Shown: piece after piece, positions 49,542 through 57,836 of the stretch
Numbering within the stretch: position 1 is the stretch's first letter
How the letters are laid out: each line of letters opens with the position of its first letter
NCBI GenBank assembly: GCA_905215465.1
Contig: CAJMPT010000003.1
Location: 1 to 64,000 of the forward strand
Direction of reading: 5' to 3'
Length of the DNA: 64,000 nucleotides
Origin: an uncultured bacterium
GTDB lineage: Bacteria; Actinomycetota; Coriobacteriia; Coriobacteriales; Atopobiaceae
The notes under the pieces: model-generated
Told to the model about the DNA's origin: nothing
Database searches by the model: none
The model's input: the letters and a program-made list of their open reading frames with translations, nothing else
Made by a program: the position numbers and the translations under genes

Positions 49542-50384
49542 CTAAAACAGGTCGTCGTCTTCGTAGACCGCGTTGGCGGAGCCGTTAGCCTCGGCGGCCT
49601 CGGCTTGCGCCGCGGCGGGGGCTGGCTTGCCGTTGGAGAGGAACACGAGGTATGCGACGAGGGCGGCGATGAACACGATCGCGATCATGGACAGGCCGGC
49701 GAAGGAAAGAAGAACGAAGCCGGCGAGGAAGAAGATCAGCTGGAGCTTGTCCTTGATGACGATGTTCATCAGCATGCCGATGCCGAGAGCGGGAAGGACT
49801 CCGCCGAGGACCGAGATGATGTGCGTGACAATCTCGGGGACGCTGCTCAGGAGCGTGTCGACGACGCCCTGGCCAAAGAAGACGACGAGGAACACGGGGA
49901 CCGCGCGGATAAAGAAGGTACAGATCTGGGGGTAGATGATGTGCCACAGGGTGATGCCGTGATCGTCGTTGTTTTCGGCGGCCTTCTGGGCGCCGTTGTT
50001 AAAGAACGAGTAGAGGGCCATGCGGGTGTTGTAGAAGATCAGACCGAGCGTCTGGCCCATGAGGACCGAGAGGGTGACGGCGATGGCGGGGTCCTTGGTG
50101 GTAGCCAAGGCCAGGCCGATGCCGCCGTAGGACGCATAGGTGATCTCAGAGTTGGTGGCGCCGCCCGTGGAGAGGTTGGCGATAAAGACCGCCTGGACTG
50201 CGACGCCGCACAGGACGCCGGAGGTCACGTCACCGAAGACGAGGCCGCACAGGAGGCCGGCGACGAGCGGGCGACCCATGATGTAGTAACCGCCGGTCAT
50301 GCCCATGAGGCAGCAGCTCTCGATGGCGCCCAGGTAGCAGAACACGCCACACATGATGGCCGGGAAAAGCAGCGAGAGGTTCAT
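49542..50384 (-). CDS. PTS mannose-family IIC component
   Basis: A 280-residue membrane protein (ManY type) with about seven to eight spans: VFGDVTSGVLCGVAVQAVFIANLS, and a C-terminal cytosolic tail rich in Ala and Glu ending YEDDDLF. It specifies the translocation pathway. Start ATG at 50384 follows AAAGAAAGGAAC. The sugar specificity of mannose-family systems is broad. Confidence 0.9.
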   Translation of the reverse strand: MNLSLLFPAIMCGVFCYLGAIESCCLMGMTGGYYIMGRPLVAGLLCGLVFGDVTSGVLCGVAVQAVFIANLSTGGATNSEITYASYGGIGLALATTKDPAIAVTLSVLMGQTLGLIFYNTRMALYSFFNNGAQKAAENNDDHGITLWHIIYPQICTFFIRAVPVFLVVFFGQGVVDTLLSSVPEIVTHIISVLGGVLPALGIGMLMNIVIKDKLQLIFFLAGFVLLSFAGLSMIAIVFIAALVAYLVFLSNGKPAPAAAQAEAAEANGSANAVYEDDDLF

Positions 50385-50417
50385 ATCCGTTCCTTTCTTT
50401 GTGATGCGACGAGGCCC

Positions 50418-51404
50418 CTAGAGCGCCAGATACTTCGCCCTCATGTCGTGCCAAGTTCGGATGTTGTCGTCCGGGAGGAGCTGGAACTGGAGGTCTACGC
50501 CCGCGGACTCGAGCGAATCGAGCGCGGCGAAGTCCTCGTCGTTAAGAAGCACGGTCCTGCCGAGGTCCTTGGTGCCGGGGCGGGTGGCGTTCATGTTTCC
50601 GAGGTTGAGGGTCGCTCCGAAGTCGGCGCCCGCGCGCTTGAGCTCGTCGAAGGCCTTGACTGAGTCGGATATGACAAAGAACTTCTTTGCGGAAGCGTTG
50701 GCCTTGGCGAGGGCCTCGACGCCCTGGGCAACCGTGTAGATTCCGAGCTTGTACTTGCCCACGGCGGCCTTGAGGACCTTGCACCTAAGCTCGTCGGCGG
50801 CGACCTTGTCGCTGATCACGAGGATCGAGTCGGCGGGCTTCACCGCCATCCACCTGGTGGTCGTCTGGCCGTGAATAACACGGTCGTCGACTCTGGCTAG
50901 AACAATCGACATGCCTGCTCCTTTCTCTGTGCCTCGTCGAGGCACTGAATTCGCATGCGACCCTGCTTGCTTGGGGGTGCTGGAGACGTCCTTCTCGTCG
51001 TCCTCCTTGTCCGGCTCCGCGCTCGCCGCGACGACGCCGGCGGTGCCCGCCTGAACCGCGACCGAGACGATCTCGTCGAGGTTGTCGCTGTCCTGGGCGG
51101 CCATTCCCGCCTCAATCAGCATGGGGAAGTTGACGCCTGCGACGACCCTGAGGTTCTCCGGGTCCGCGAGATACAGCGCGAAGGACTCGTTGAAGGGGGT
51201 TCCGCCGTATAAGTCAGTCAAAATAAGCGTCTTGGCCGTACTTTTGCTCTTCTCGACCTCGCTGGTAAGGCGCCTGCGGAAGTCGTCGATTCCTGTGTCG
51301 TTCAAACTGACGGTTGTAATGGGAGTTTCGCTGGAAGCGAGCATGTGGAAGGCGTCTGCGAGCCCTTCGCAGAGCGTTCCGTGTGAGGCGACAATCAGAT
51401 TCAT
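50418..51404 (-). CDS. PTS mannose-family IIAB
   Basis: A 328-residue fused phosphocarrier. IIA (residues 1-130) has the phospho-histidine H8 in VASHGTLCEGLADAF. IIB (residues 165-328) has its phospho-histidine in RVDDRVIHGQ. The linker contains an ideal AGAAAGGAGCAGGC ribosome site before an ATG (50912), so a separate 164-residue IIB is likely also made. Fused IIAB occurs naturally in enterobacterial ManX, but here the linker is a former gene boundary. First gene of the PTS operon. Confidence 0.9.
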   Translation of the reverse strand: MNLIVASHGTLCEGLADAFHMLASSETPITTVSLNDTGIDDFRRRLTSEVEKSKSTAKTLILTDLYGGTPFNESFALYLADPENLRVVAGVNFPMLIEAGMAAQDSDNLDEIVSVAVQAGTAGVVAASAEPDKEDDEKDVSSTPKQAGSHANSVPRRGTEKGAGMSIVLARVDDRVIHGQTTTRWMAVKPADSILVISDKVAADELRCKVLKAAVGKYKLGIYTVAQGVEALAKANASAKKFFVISDSVKAFDELKRAGADFGATLNLGNMNATRPGTKDLGRTVLLNDEDFAALDSLESAGVDLQFQLLPDDNIRTWHDMRAKYLAL

Positions 51405-51585
51405 TGGGCGCTCCTTTCGACGAGTTCATTGTACTAGAGCAGACATAAACGTCAATTGAAGTAATATATGAAGGAGCTGAACGGTATTAAAACAGCCATA
51501 AATGGACTATTTGGCGGTTCTATAGTAATAAGACCGTACATATGCTAGATTGCAATTGTCCTAAATCCACCGAAAGGAGCCAGCA

Positions 51586-52296
51586 ATGAAGCCCTACACC
51601 CTCGATGACCTTGCTCGCCTGGTCGACCACACGAACCTTCATCCCGATGCCACCCGCGCCGACATGGAGAAGCTCTGCGACGAGGCTAAGCGCTATCACT
51701 TCAAGATGGTCGCCATCAACTCGGTCCAGTCCAAGCTCTGCTCCGAGCTGCTTGCGGGCACTGATATCGACACGGGCGCCGCGATTGGCTTCCCCTTGGG
51801 CCAGACTACCATTGCCACCAAGGTCTTCGAGACCAAGGACGCCCTGGCCAACGGCGCGAACGAGATTGACTACGTCGTTAACCTCACCGAGGTCAAGGTG
51901 GGCAACTGGGACTACATCCGCGACGAGATGACCCAGATCGTCGAGGTATGCCGCGAGGCCGGTGTCCCCTCCAAGGTCATCTTCGAGAACTGCCTGCTTA
52001 CCGAGGACGAGAAGCTCGGCCTTTGCAAAGTCGCCAGCGAGGTGCTGCCCGACTTCGTCAAGACCTCGACGGGCTTCTCTACCGGCGGCGCCACCATCGA
52101 GGACGTGAAGCTCATGCGCGAGCACGTCGACCCACGCGTGAAGGTCAAGGCTGCGGGCGGCATCCGCACTGCTGACGACTTCCTCGACATGGTTCGTGCC
52201 GGCGCCGAGCGCATCGGCTGCAGCGCAGGAATCCCCATCATCGAGGAGATTGGCCGTCGTATGGCCGAGACCGGTAGGGACACCCTCGAGCTCTAG
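51586..52296 (+). CDS. deoC: Deoxyribose-phosphate aldolase
   Basis: A 236-residue class I aldolase converting 2-deoxyribose-5-phosphate to glyceraldehyde-3-phosphate and acetaldehyde. Schiff-base and second lysines are visible in DFVKTSTGFSTGG and RVKVKAAGGIRT. GAAIGFPLGQT is conserved. The ATG follows AAAGGAGCC. It is divergent from the PTS genes and precedes manA by nine bases. Located in a mannose-type PTS/ManA locus rather than a nucleoside-catabolic one, so its substrate may be a related sugar phosphate. Confidence 0.9.
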   Translation: MKPYTLDDLARLVDHTNLHPDATRADMEKLCDEAKRYHFKMVAINSVQSKLCSELLAGTDIDTGAAIGFPLGQTTIATKVFETKDALANGANEIDYVVNLTEVKVGNWDYIRDEMTQIVEVCREAGVPSKVIFENCLLTEDEKLGLCKVASEVLPDFVKTSTGFSTGGATIEDVKLMREHVDPRVKVKAAGGIRTADDFLDMVRAGAERIGCSAGIPIIEEIGRRMAETGRDTLEL

Positions 52297-52305
52297 GAGG
52301 TCAAT

Positions 52306-53253
52306 ATGGGACCGCTCCTGCTTAAGCCGAACCTGATCTCGCCCGTTTGGTCCGGAGACGCTATCAACCGCCTGCGGGGGATAGGCGGAGACATCGCGTA
52401 CGGTGAGTCGTTCGACGTCTCGGTTCACGAAGGGCTCGTGAACGACGTCGAGGGCGGACCGTATGACGGCACACCGCTGGACGTCCTTCTTGCCGAGCAC
52501 AGATCGGAGATTATGGGCGACCTCGAGGGGGACGGCATCGTCCAGATCATCACCATGAGCGCGGGACAAAATCTGTCGGTGCAGGTCCACCCCGACGAAG
52601 CGTATGCCCAGGCTCACGAGAACGACCACGAGAAGACCGAGTCCTGGTACATCATGGAGGCCAAGCCCGGCGCGACCATTATCTGCGGCTCGACCACCGA
52701 CGACGCGGCGGCCCTGCGCGCCGCCGCGGCCGACGACACAATCGGCGAGAAGTACGGGCGCCGCGTCCCGGTGTCCGAGGGCGACTTCGTTTGCGTGCCG
52801 GCGGGCACACTGCACGCTCTGGGCGCCGGAGTGCTCGCCCTTGAGGTCGGCAGCTTCGGCTTCTGCACCTACCGCATCTGCGACTGGGGCCGCGGCCGCG
52901 AGCTCCACGTCGAGAAGGGCTTCGACGTCCTTCGGACGCAGAGCCGTCCCGAGCCTGTCCACCTTGGAGCGTACGACCCCGCCGGCCCGGCGAGCGTGCG
53001 CCGCGGCGTGACCCACCGACTCTTTGTCGCCGACGTCGCCGACGTGCGAGGAAGCTGGGAGCAGGAGCTCGGCGGGCGGTATCATGTGTTGTCGTGCGTG
53101 GGCGGGACCGCCCGGCTGCGAAGCGCCGAGGGCACGGTCGAGCTTCCCTGCTCCCGGTCAGCGTTGGTCCCCGCGAGCGTCGGCAGCTATGTTGTCGAGG
53201 GGGATTGCCGCGTGATCCGTTCGTACGTAACGCGCCCCGGCGAGGAGGAGTAG
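52306..53253 (+). CDS. manA: Mannose-6-phosphate isomerase, type I
   Basis: A 315-residue zinc enzyme interconverting mannose-6-phosphate and fructose-6-phosphate. Zinc-site motifs are SVQVHPDEAYA and EKTESWYIMEA, then PAGTLHALGAG and YRICDWGRGREL. It has the short form typical of Gram-positive ManA. It supports a mannose-like substrate for the neighbouring PTS. The next gene starts two bases after its stop. Confidence 0.9.
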   Translation: MGPLLLKPNLISPVWSGDAINRLRGIGGDIAYGESFDVSVHEGLVNDVEGGPYDGTPLDVLLAEHRSEIMGDLEGDGIVQIITMSAGQNLSVQVHPDEAYAQAHENDHEKTESWYIMEAKPGATIICGSTTDDAAALRAAAADDTIGEKYGRRVPVSEGDFVCVPAGTLHALGAGVLALEVGSFGFCTYRICDWGRGRELHVEKGFDVLRTQSRPEPVHLGAYDPAGPASVRRGVTHRLFVADVADVRGSWEQELGGRYHVLSCVGGTARLRSAEGTVELPCSRSALVPASVGSYVVEGDCRVIRSYVTRPGEEE

Positions 53254-53255
53254 CC

Positions 53256-54119
53256 ATGAAGAAAGTCCTGGTCACGGGGGCGCACGGGTATCTTGCCAGC
53301 CTTGCGCGGCTGTACAACTCCGGCCGGATCGAGTTTGGCTGCGTGTCCCACACCGACGTGGACTTCTCGCGCCCCGATGAGGTCGAGAAGTACTTCGAGG
53401 CGGCGGATTTCGACGTCTGCCTGCACATGGCGGCGGACGCCACGACGGCCCACTGCGAGAAGCAACCCGAGCTCACGCACCGTGTGAACACGGAGTCGGC
53501 TATCGCCATCGCCAAGGTGTGCCGCGAGCGCGCAAAGCGCATGGTGTTCATCTCCACCGAACAGTGCTTCAACGCCGCTCCGGGCAAGGCGCCCTTCTTT
53601 GAGGACGCTGAACAGGCGTCCGTCAGTGCCTACGGCAGACAAAAAATGGAGGCCGACGCCTGGATTCGCGAGAACCTTAGCGACTACCTCATCCTGCGGT
53701 TTAGCTGGATGTTTGGACTGTCCATGCCCGGCGTCAAGGCATCGCCGAACATTCTCGGCAACGTCCTTGCCGCCGTCAGGGGCAATAAACCCACGGCGTT
53801 CCGCGTCCATGAGCTGCGCAACATGACCTATGCGCAGCGCTTTGCCGAGCAGCTTCCGCAGATTCTCGAGCTGCCGAGCGGCGCGTACCACTTCGCGAGC
53901 CAGAACGGCCTTTCCACCTACGAGACGGCGCGGCTGGTGGCGTCTCGCCTCGGCTGCTCCGAGGCCGAGGTCGACCGCCTGATCCTTCCCGACCAGAAGA
54001 CCTACGCCGAGCGGCCGCGCGACTTCCGTCTGGCTTCGGACAAGATTCAGGCGGCAGGCATCGAGCTCGGCACCTTCGAGGAGGACCTCGACCGCTGCCT
54101 CGCCGACTTCGGCTGGTAG
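53256..54119 (+). CDS. RmlD-like NAD(P)-dependent sugar reductase/epimerase
   Basis: A 287-residue short-chain dehydrogenase of the extended type. The Rossmann motif VTGAHGYLA is at the N terminus, and the catalytic YxxxK is in SAYGRQK. Resembles dTDP-4-dehydrorhamnose reductase, but a stand-alone member in a PTS/deoC locus probably reduces another sugar derivative. Start ATG at 53256 follows GAGGAGGAG. It is followed by a terminator. Confidence 0.82.
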   Translation: MKKVLVTGAHGYLASLARLYNSGRIEFGCVSHTDVDFSRPDEVEKYFEAADFDVCLHMAADATTAHCEKQPELTHRVNTESAIAIAKVCRERAKRMVFISTEQCFNAAPGKAPFFEDAEQASVSAYGRQKMEADAWIRENLSDYLILRFSWMFGLSMPGVKASPNILGNVLAAVRGNKPTAFRVHELRNMTYAQRFAEQLPQILELPSGAYHFASQNGLSTYETARLVASRLGCSEAEVDRLILPDQKTYAERPRDFRLASDKIQAAGIELGTFEEDLDRCLADFGW

Positions 54120-54160
54120 GCTGCCCGCCAAATCAGACGGGTTGAATTATCCGTCGCCCT

Positions 54161-54203
54161 GCCCGCCCGCGACCAGTGACTGCCTGCCGCGGGCGGGCTC
54201 TTT
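54161..54203 (+). terminator. Terminator of the deoC-manA operon
   Basis: GCCCGCCCGCG (54161-54171) pairs perfectly with CGCGGGCGGGC (54188-54198) and is followed by TCTTTTA. Confidence 0.85.
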
Positions 54204-54344
54204 TATCTTCACAAACTTAACGCTTACGAAGCGCGCGCGTTTCTGGTTACCATGGCTCACGCTGCGCTGGCTCCGGCCTGCCTGCCATTGGGCGGCGGCA
54301 GGTCGTCGAGACAGGACTTCGATCATAAGGAGTTGTTTTACTTT

Positions 54345-54842
54345 ATGCCCAAGAACAAGCGTGAGAGCCTTCCGTTCACCTTTATCATGTGCTTCCTCAT
54401 GGTGCTTTTGATGAGCGTCTACAACGTGGCGCGTCAGTATGGCCACATGGGGGTCGACGTGATTGCTACTGCCTGGATTGGCTTCCCACCTGCGTACGTC
54501 TTTGCCATGCTGTGCGACTGGTTTGTTGCCAGCCCGCTGGCCAAGGGCTTTGCCTTCAAGTACCTGGTGACCCCGGGCAAGAGCAGCTCGCGCGCCATGA
54601 CGCTTGCGGTCTCCACCTGCATGGTCTTCCCGATGGTCATCATCATGTCGCTCTACGGTGCCTTTGAGGGCGCCTTCCACGCCGGCACCCTTGCCGTCGT
54701 GCCCATGGCCTGGCTGATCAACATTCCCTGGAACTTCATCATGGCCCTGCCGTGGAACCTGCTGGTTGCCGGCCCCATCGCCCGCTTCCTGTTCCGTCGC
54801 GCCTTCCCGGAGGGGACGGTGCTCGCCCAGCCCCAGGCGTAA
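54345..54842 (+). CDS. DUF2798 membrane protein
   Basis: A 165-residue membrane protein with four predicted spans in two tandem halves (PFTFIMCFLMVLLMSVYN and FPMVIIMSLYGAF). I assign it to DUF2798, of unknown function. The ATG at 54345 is preceded by AAGGAG at a long spacing of about 12 bases; a longer frame from 54252 lacks support. The gene precedes a divergent-looking palindrome and a MarR regulator that may control it. Confidence 0.75.
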   Translation: MPKNKRESLPFTFIMCFLMVLLMSVYNVARQYGHMGVDVIATAWIGFPPAYVFAMLCDWFVASPLAKGFAFKYLVTPGKSSSRAMTLAVSTCMVFPMVIIMSLYGAFEGAFHAGTLAVVPMAWLINIPWNFIMALPWNLLVAGPIARFLFRRAFPEGTVLAQPQA

Positions 54843-54910
54843 GGGTGCGCGCGCTTCTCGCCTGGCAGAGCGTGGCCGGCGGGGGCGTCTGACAACCCAA
54901 GATGTGTGCA

Positions 54911-54948
54911 AACGGCGCACTTGTTGACAACTCAACAAGTGCGCCGTT
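54911..54948 (+). promoter_or_regulatory. 38-bp palindrome upstream of MarR gene, probable operator
   Basis: AACGGCGCACTTGTTGA (54911-54927) and TCAACAAGTGCGCCGTT (54932-54948) are a perfect 17-bp inverted repeat with CAAC between. A TTGACA (54924-54929) is embedded at the centre and could be a -35 box. No T-run follows. Ends 39 bases before the MarR start. Confidence 0.6.
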
Positions 54949-54987
54949 ACTGTATGCTGCGACGGAACGCGGTCAGGGGAGGCACGC

Positions 54988-55428
54988 ATGCAGGAGGAGA
55001 GTCGTTTTGAGGACTTCGTGGGCCTCATTGGCGCCATAGACAAGGAGATCCAGCGCATCAAGACGGCGGAGCTCGCCCGCTTTGGCCTGCGCGCCTCTGA
55101 CCTGATGGTCGTCTACTACCTGGAGAAGAACCCCGAGGGGCTGACGGGCGCCGACCTTGCCCGCCTGGCCGACGTGGACCGCGCCGCCGTGAGCCGTACG
55201 GTCACGCGTCTTGCCGCCGACGGCTTTGTGGAGGTGGGGGAGGAGTCCACGCGCTATCGCGCCCCCATCCGCCTCACCGAGAAGGGCTATGCGGCTATGG
55301 CCGAGGTCAACGGACTCATCTCGCAGATCGTGCGGCAGGCGGGCGGCGGCCTCTTGGACGAACAGCGCCGGGCGCTCTACGCCTCGCTGGAGTCCGTCCT
55401 GGGGCAGCTGAGGCTCATCGCCCGGTAA
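54988..55428 (+). CDS. MarR-family transcriptional regulator
   Basis: A 146-residue winged-helix regulator: LTGADLARLADVDRAAVSRTVTRLAADGFVEV is the recognition helix region, flanked by dimerisation helices. Start ATG at 54988 follows AGGGGAGG. It probably binds the palindrome just upstream and autoregulates. The target beyond itself may be the DUF2798 gene. Confidence 0.9.
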   Translation: MQEESRFEDFVGLIGAIDKEIQRIKTAELARFGLRASDLMVVYYLEKNPEGLTGADLARLADVDRAAVSRTVTRLAADGFVEVGEESTRYRAPIRLTEKGYAAMAEVNGLISQIVRQAGGGLLDEQRRALYASLESVLGQLRLIAR

Positions 55429-55512
55429 GGCGGGGCGTGGCCGCGGCCGTGTGACCGGCGAGGGCGGGCGCTTCTCGCATATATCAAAACCAAAATAAAA
55501 AAAGGAGATGCC

Positions 55513-56367
55513 ATGAAGACGCGCATCATCACCGACTCTGCCTCGGACATCCTGGAGGGCGAGTACGAAAACCTCACGGTGCTGCCGCTCTCCATCACGT
55601 TTGGAACCGCCACGTACCTGGACGGCGTCGACCTCACGCACGAGCGCTTCTACGAGCTGCTGGTTGAGGAGGACGAGCTTCCCAAGACGGGGCAGGTCAA
55701 CCCCTATGCCTTTGGCCAGGTGCTTGACGAGGTACACGCGGCGGGCCAGGAGGCCGTGGTGATCACGCTTTCCTCCAAGCTCTCCGGCACGCACCAGAGC
55801 GCCATCACCGCGGCCGCGCAGGCCAAGGGGGTCGTGCGCGTGGTTGACAGCCTGAACGTCTGCGTGGGCGAGCGCGTGCTGGTGGAGTGCGCCCTGCGCC
55901 TTGCCGAGAAGGGCCTGGGTGCCGTGGAGATCGCGGACCAAATCTGCGCCCTGCGTGACCGCGTCTGCGTGGTGGGGCTTCTCGACACCCTCGAGTACCT
56001 GCGGCGGGGTGGGCGCATCTCTGCGGCCGCCGGCGCGGTGGGAGAGCTCCTCTCCATCAAGCCGGTCATTGCCGTCAGGTCCGGCGAGGTTGCCCTGCTG
56101 GGCAAGGCGCGCGGCTCCAAGAACGGCCGCAACCTCCTCAACCAGCAGGTGGAGAACGCGGGCGGCATCGACTTTGGCATGCCGGTGGCCCTGGGCTACG
56201 CCGGCCTCTCCGACAAGCTGCTCCGCAAGTACGTGGCAGACAGCCGCGCCATCTGGGAGAAGGGCTTTCCCGCGGGCGACCTGCCCGTCCACACCGTGGG
56301 CGCCACCATCGGCACCCACGTGGGCCCCGGCGCCATCGCCCTGGCCTTCTTCCGTCGGGAAGCTTAG
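55513..56367 (+). CDS. DegV family fatty-acid-binding protein
   Basis: A 284-residue two-domain protein (FakB-like) that binds fatty acids for phosphorylation by FakA. The N-terminal IITDSASD and SSKLSGTHQSA are conserved; the C-terminal domain has LEYLRRGGRIS. Start ATG follows AAAAAAAGGAGATGCC. No fakA homologue is in the window. Confidence 0.9.
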   Translation: MKTRIITDSASDILEGEYENLTVLPLSITFGTATYLDGVDLTHERFYELLVEEDELPKTGQVNPYAFGQVLDEVHAAGQEAVVITLSSKLSGTHQSAITAAAQAKGVVRVVDSLNVCVGERVLVECALRLAEKGLGAVEIADQICALRDRVCVVGLLDTLEYLRRGGRISAAAGAVGELLSIKPVIAVRSGEVALLGKARGSKNGRNLLNQQVENAGGIDFGMPVALGYAGLSDKLLRKYVADSRAIWEKGFPAGDLPVHTVGATIGTHVGPGAIALAFFRREA

Positions 56368-56399
56368 GTTCAGTTGGCGGCTGCATTGTGCTGTGCGGT

Positions 56400-56428
56400 T
56401 TGACCCTACACCTGACTCTTAATAAAAT
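56400..56428 (+). promoter_or_regulatory. Promoter of the AAA/DUF4143 gene
   Basis: TTGACC (56400-56405), 17-bp spacer, TAAAAT (56423-56428): a good sigma-70 match. The downstream leader contains CGTTGATGTCAACG followed by a T6 run. It is AT-richer than its surroundings. Confidence 0.6.
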
Positions 56429-56469
56429 CCGTTGATGTCAACGTTTTTTGTAAGTAATGGGGGCGCCAC

Positions 56470-57726
56470 ATGGAGTATTCGCGGGAGCGGTATCTGACTA
56501 GGCTGATTGCGAGCATGGGGACCGACCAGGTCAAGGTGGTCACTGGAGTTCGCAGGTGTGGCAAATCGTACCTGCTTGGCACTCTGTTCAGGCGATATCT
56601 CGTTCATGAGGAGGGAGTGCGGGCCGACCATATCATTAGTGTTGAATTTGATGGATTTCTGGGCGCAAGGTACAGGGATCCCGCCACATTCATGGACTAC
56701 GTGCTGGGGCAGGTTGCCGGCGATGGTCAGTATTACCTGATTCTCGATGAGGTCCAGCTCCTGGGTTCCTTTGTTGAGGTTCTCAACGACCTCATACGCA
56801 TGAAGAACGTTGATGTCTACGTTACCGGGAGCAATGCCCGCCTGCTCTCGAGGGATGTGGTGACTGAGTTTCGCGGCCGCGCCGAAGAGATTCTCCTGCG
56901 CCCGCTAAGCTTCTCCGAGTTTATGAAGGGGTACGAGGGGGATAAGCGGGATGCGTACGAGGAGTATGCGCTGTATGGCGGCTTGCCTCCAGTTGCTTTG
57001 AGAAATGATGAACGCGGCAAGGCCGACTACCTGAGGGACGTCTATAGGGAGACGTACATCCGCGACATACTCGATAGAAACGACATTAGGAGCCCGGGTG
57101 ACCTGGAAGACCTCGTAGACGTGCTCTCGTCAAATATTGGCTCCGTGACTAACCCGACGAAAATAGCTAATACCTTCGCAAGCGCGCACAGGGATGGGAT
57201 ATCGCGCGTAACCGTTGAGCGTTACATCACTTTTCTCGAGGATTCCTTCTTGTTCGAGACGGCGCAGCGCTATGACATCAAGGGGAGAAAATACATCGGG
57301 GCCGGCGTCAAGTACTACGCCATTGACCCCGGACTTCGTAACGCCCGATTGAACTTCCGACAGGTTGAGGGCGCTCACATCATGGAGAACGTTATCTATA
57401 ACGAGCTCCGCGCTCGCGGTTACGGCGTTGACGTGGGCGTTGTCTCCTCTCAAAGAAGGGGTGCCGACGGCAAGCAGCAGAGGGTCAGCTACGAATGCGA
57501 CTTTGTGTGCAACATGGGAAGCCGCAGGTGCTACATCCAGTCCGCCTATGCGCTGCCGACGAGGGAAAAGGTCGAGCAGGAGCAGGCGTCTTTGTTGAGG
57601 ATCCCCGACTCGTTCAAGAAGGTGATCGTTGTAAAGGATGGGGTCAGGCCCCACTACAACGACGAGGGGATTCTGGTTCTGAATCTCTATGACTTCCTGT
57701 TAGACGAGCGCAGCCTAGAGTTCTAG
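56470..57726 (+). CDS. AAA-family ATPase with DUF4143 C-terminal domain
   Basis: A 418-residue protein with P-loop GVRRCGKSYL near residue 25, Walker B YLILDEVQ, and sensor VTGSNARLLS; the C-terminal DUF4143 domain runs from about residue 200. Function unknown; members are variable accessory genes, frequently found in genomic islands of anaerobes. Codon use is visibly less GC-biased than in the neighbours, and the gene lies between a DegV gene and a long palindrome, suggesting acquisition by transfer. Confidence 0.85.
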   Translation: MEYSRERYLTRLIASMGTDQVKVVTGVRRCGKSYLLGTLFRRYLVHEEGVRADHIISVEFDGFLGARYRDPATFMDYVLGQVAGDGQYYLILDEVQLLGSFVEVLNDLIRMKNVDVYVTGSNARLLSRDVVTEFRGRAEEILLRPLSFSEFMKGYEGDKRDAYEEYALYGGLPPVALRNDERGKADYLRDVYRETYIRDILDRNDIRSPGDLEDLVDVLSSNIGSVTNPTKIANTFASAHRDGISRVTVERYITFLEDSFLFETAQRYDIKGRKYIGAGVKYYAIDPGLRNARLNFRQVEGAHIMENVIYNELRARGYGVDVGVVSSQRRGADGKQQRVSYECDFVCNMGSRRCYIQSAYALPTREKVEQEQASLLRIPDSFKKVIVVKDGVRPHYNDEGILVLNLYDFLLDERSLEF

Positions 57727-57730
57727 GAAT

Positions 57731-57812
57731 AGCGTACATAATAACGACCCCGCGCACTTCTCGACTGCATTTCCGCAGGTGAGAAGAGCGCGGGGTCGTT
57801 ATTATGTACGCT
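57731..57812. terminator. 82-base palindrome between convergent genes
   Basis: AGCGTACATAATAACGACCC.. (57731-) and its complement ending at 57812 pair for about 32 bp with one mismatch; the outer 25 bp are perfect. GC-rich inner stem plus GTTATTAT outer arms on both sides could terminate transcription from either direction. It is unusually long for a terminator. Confidence 0.75.
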
Positions 57813-57836
57813 GCCAGAAGTGGTCCGGCCATCCGC

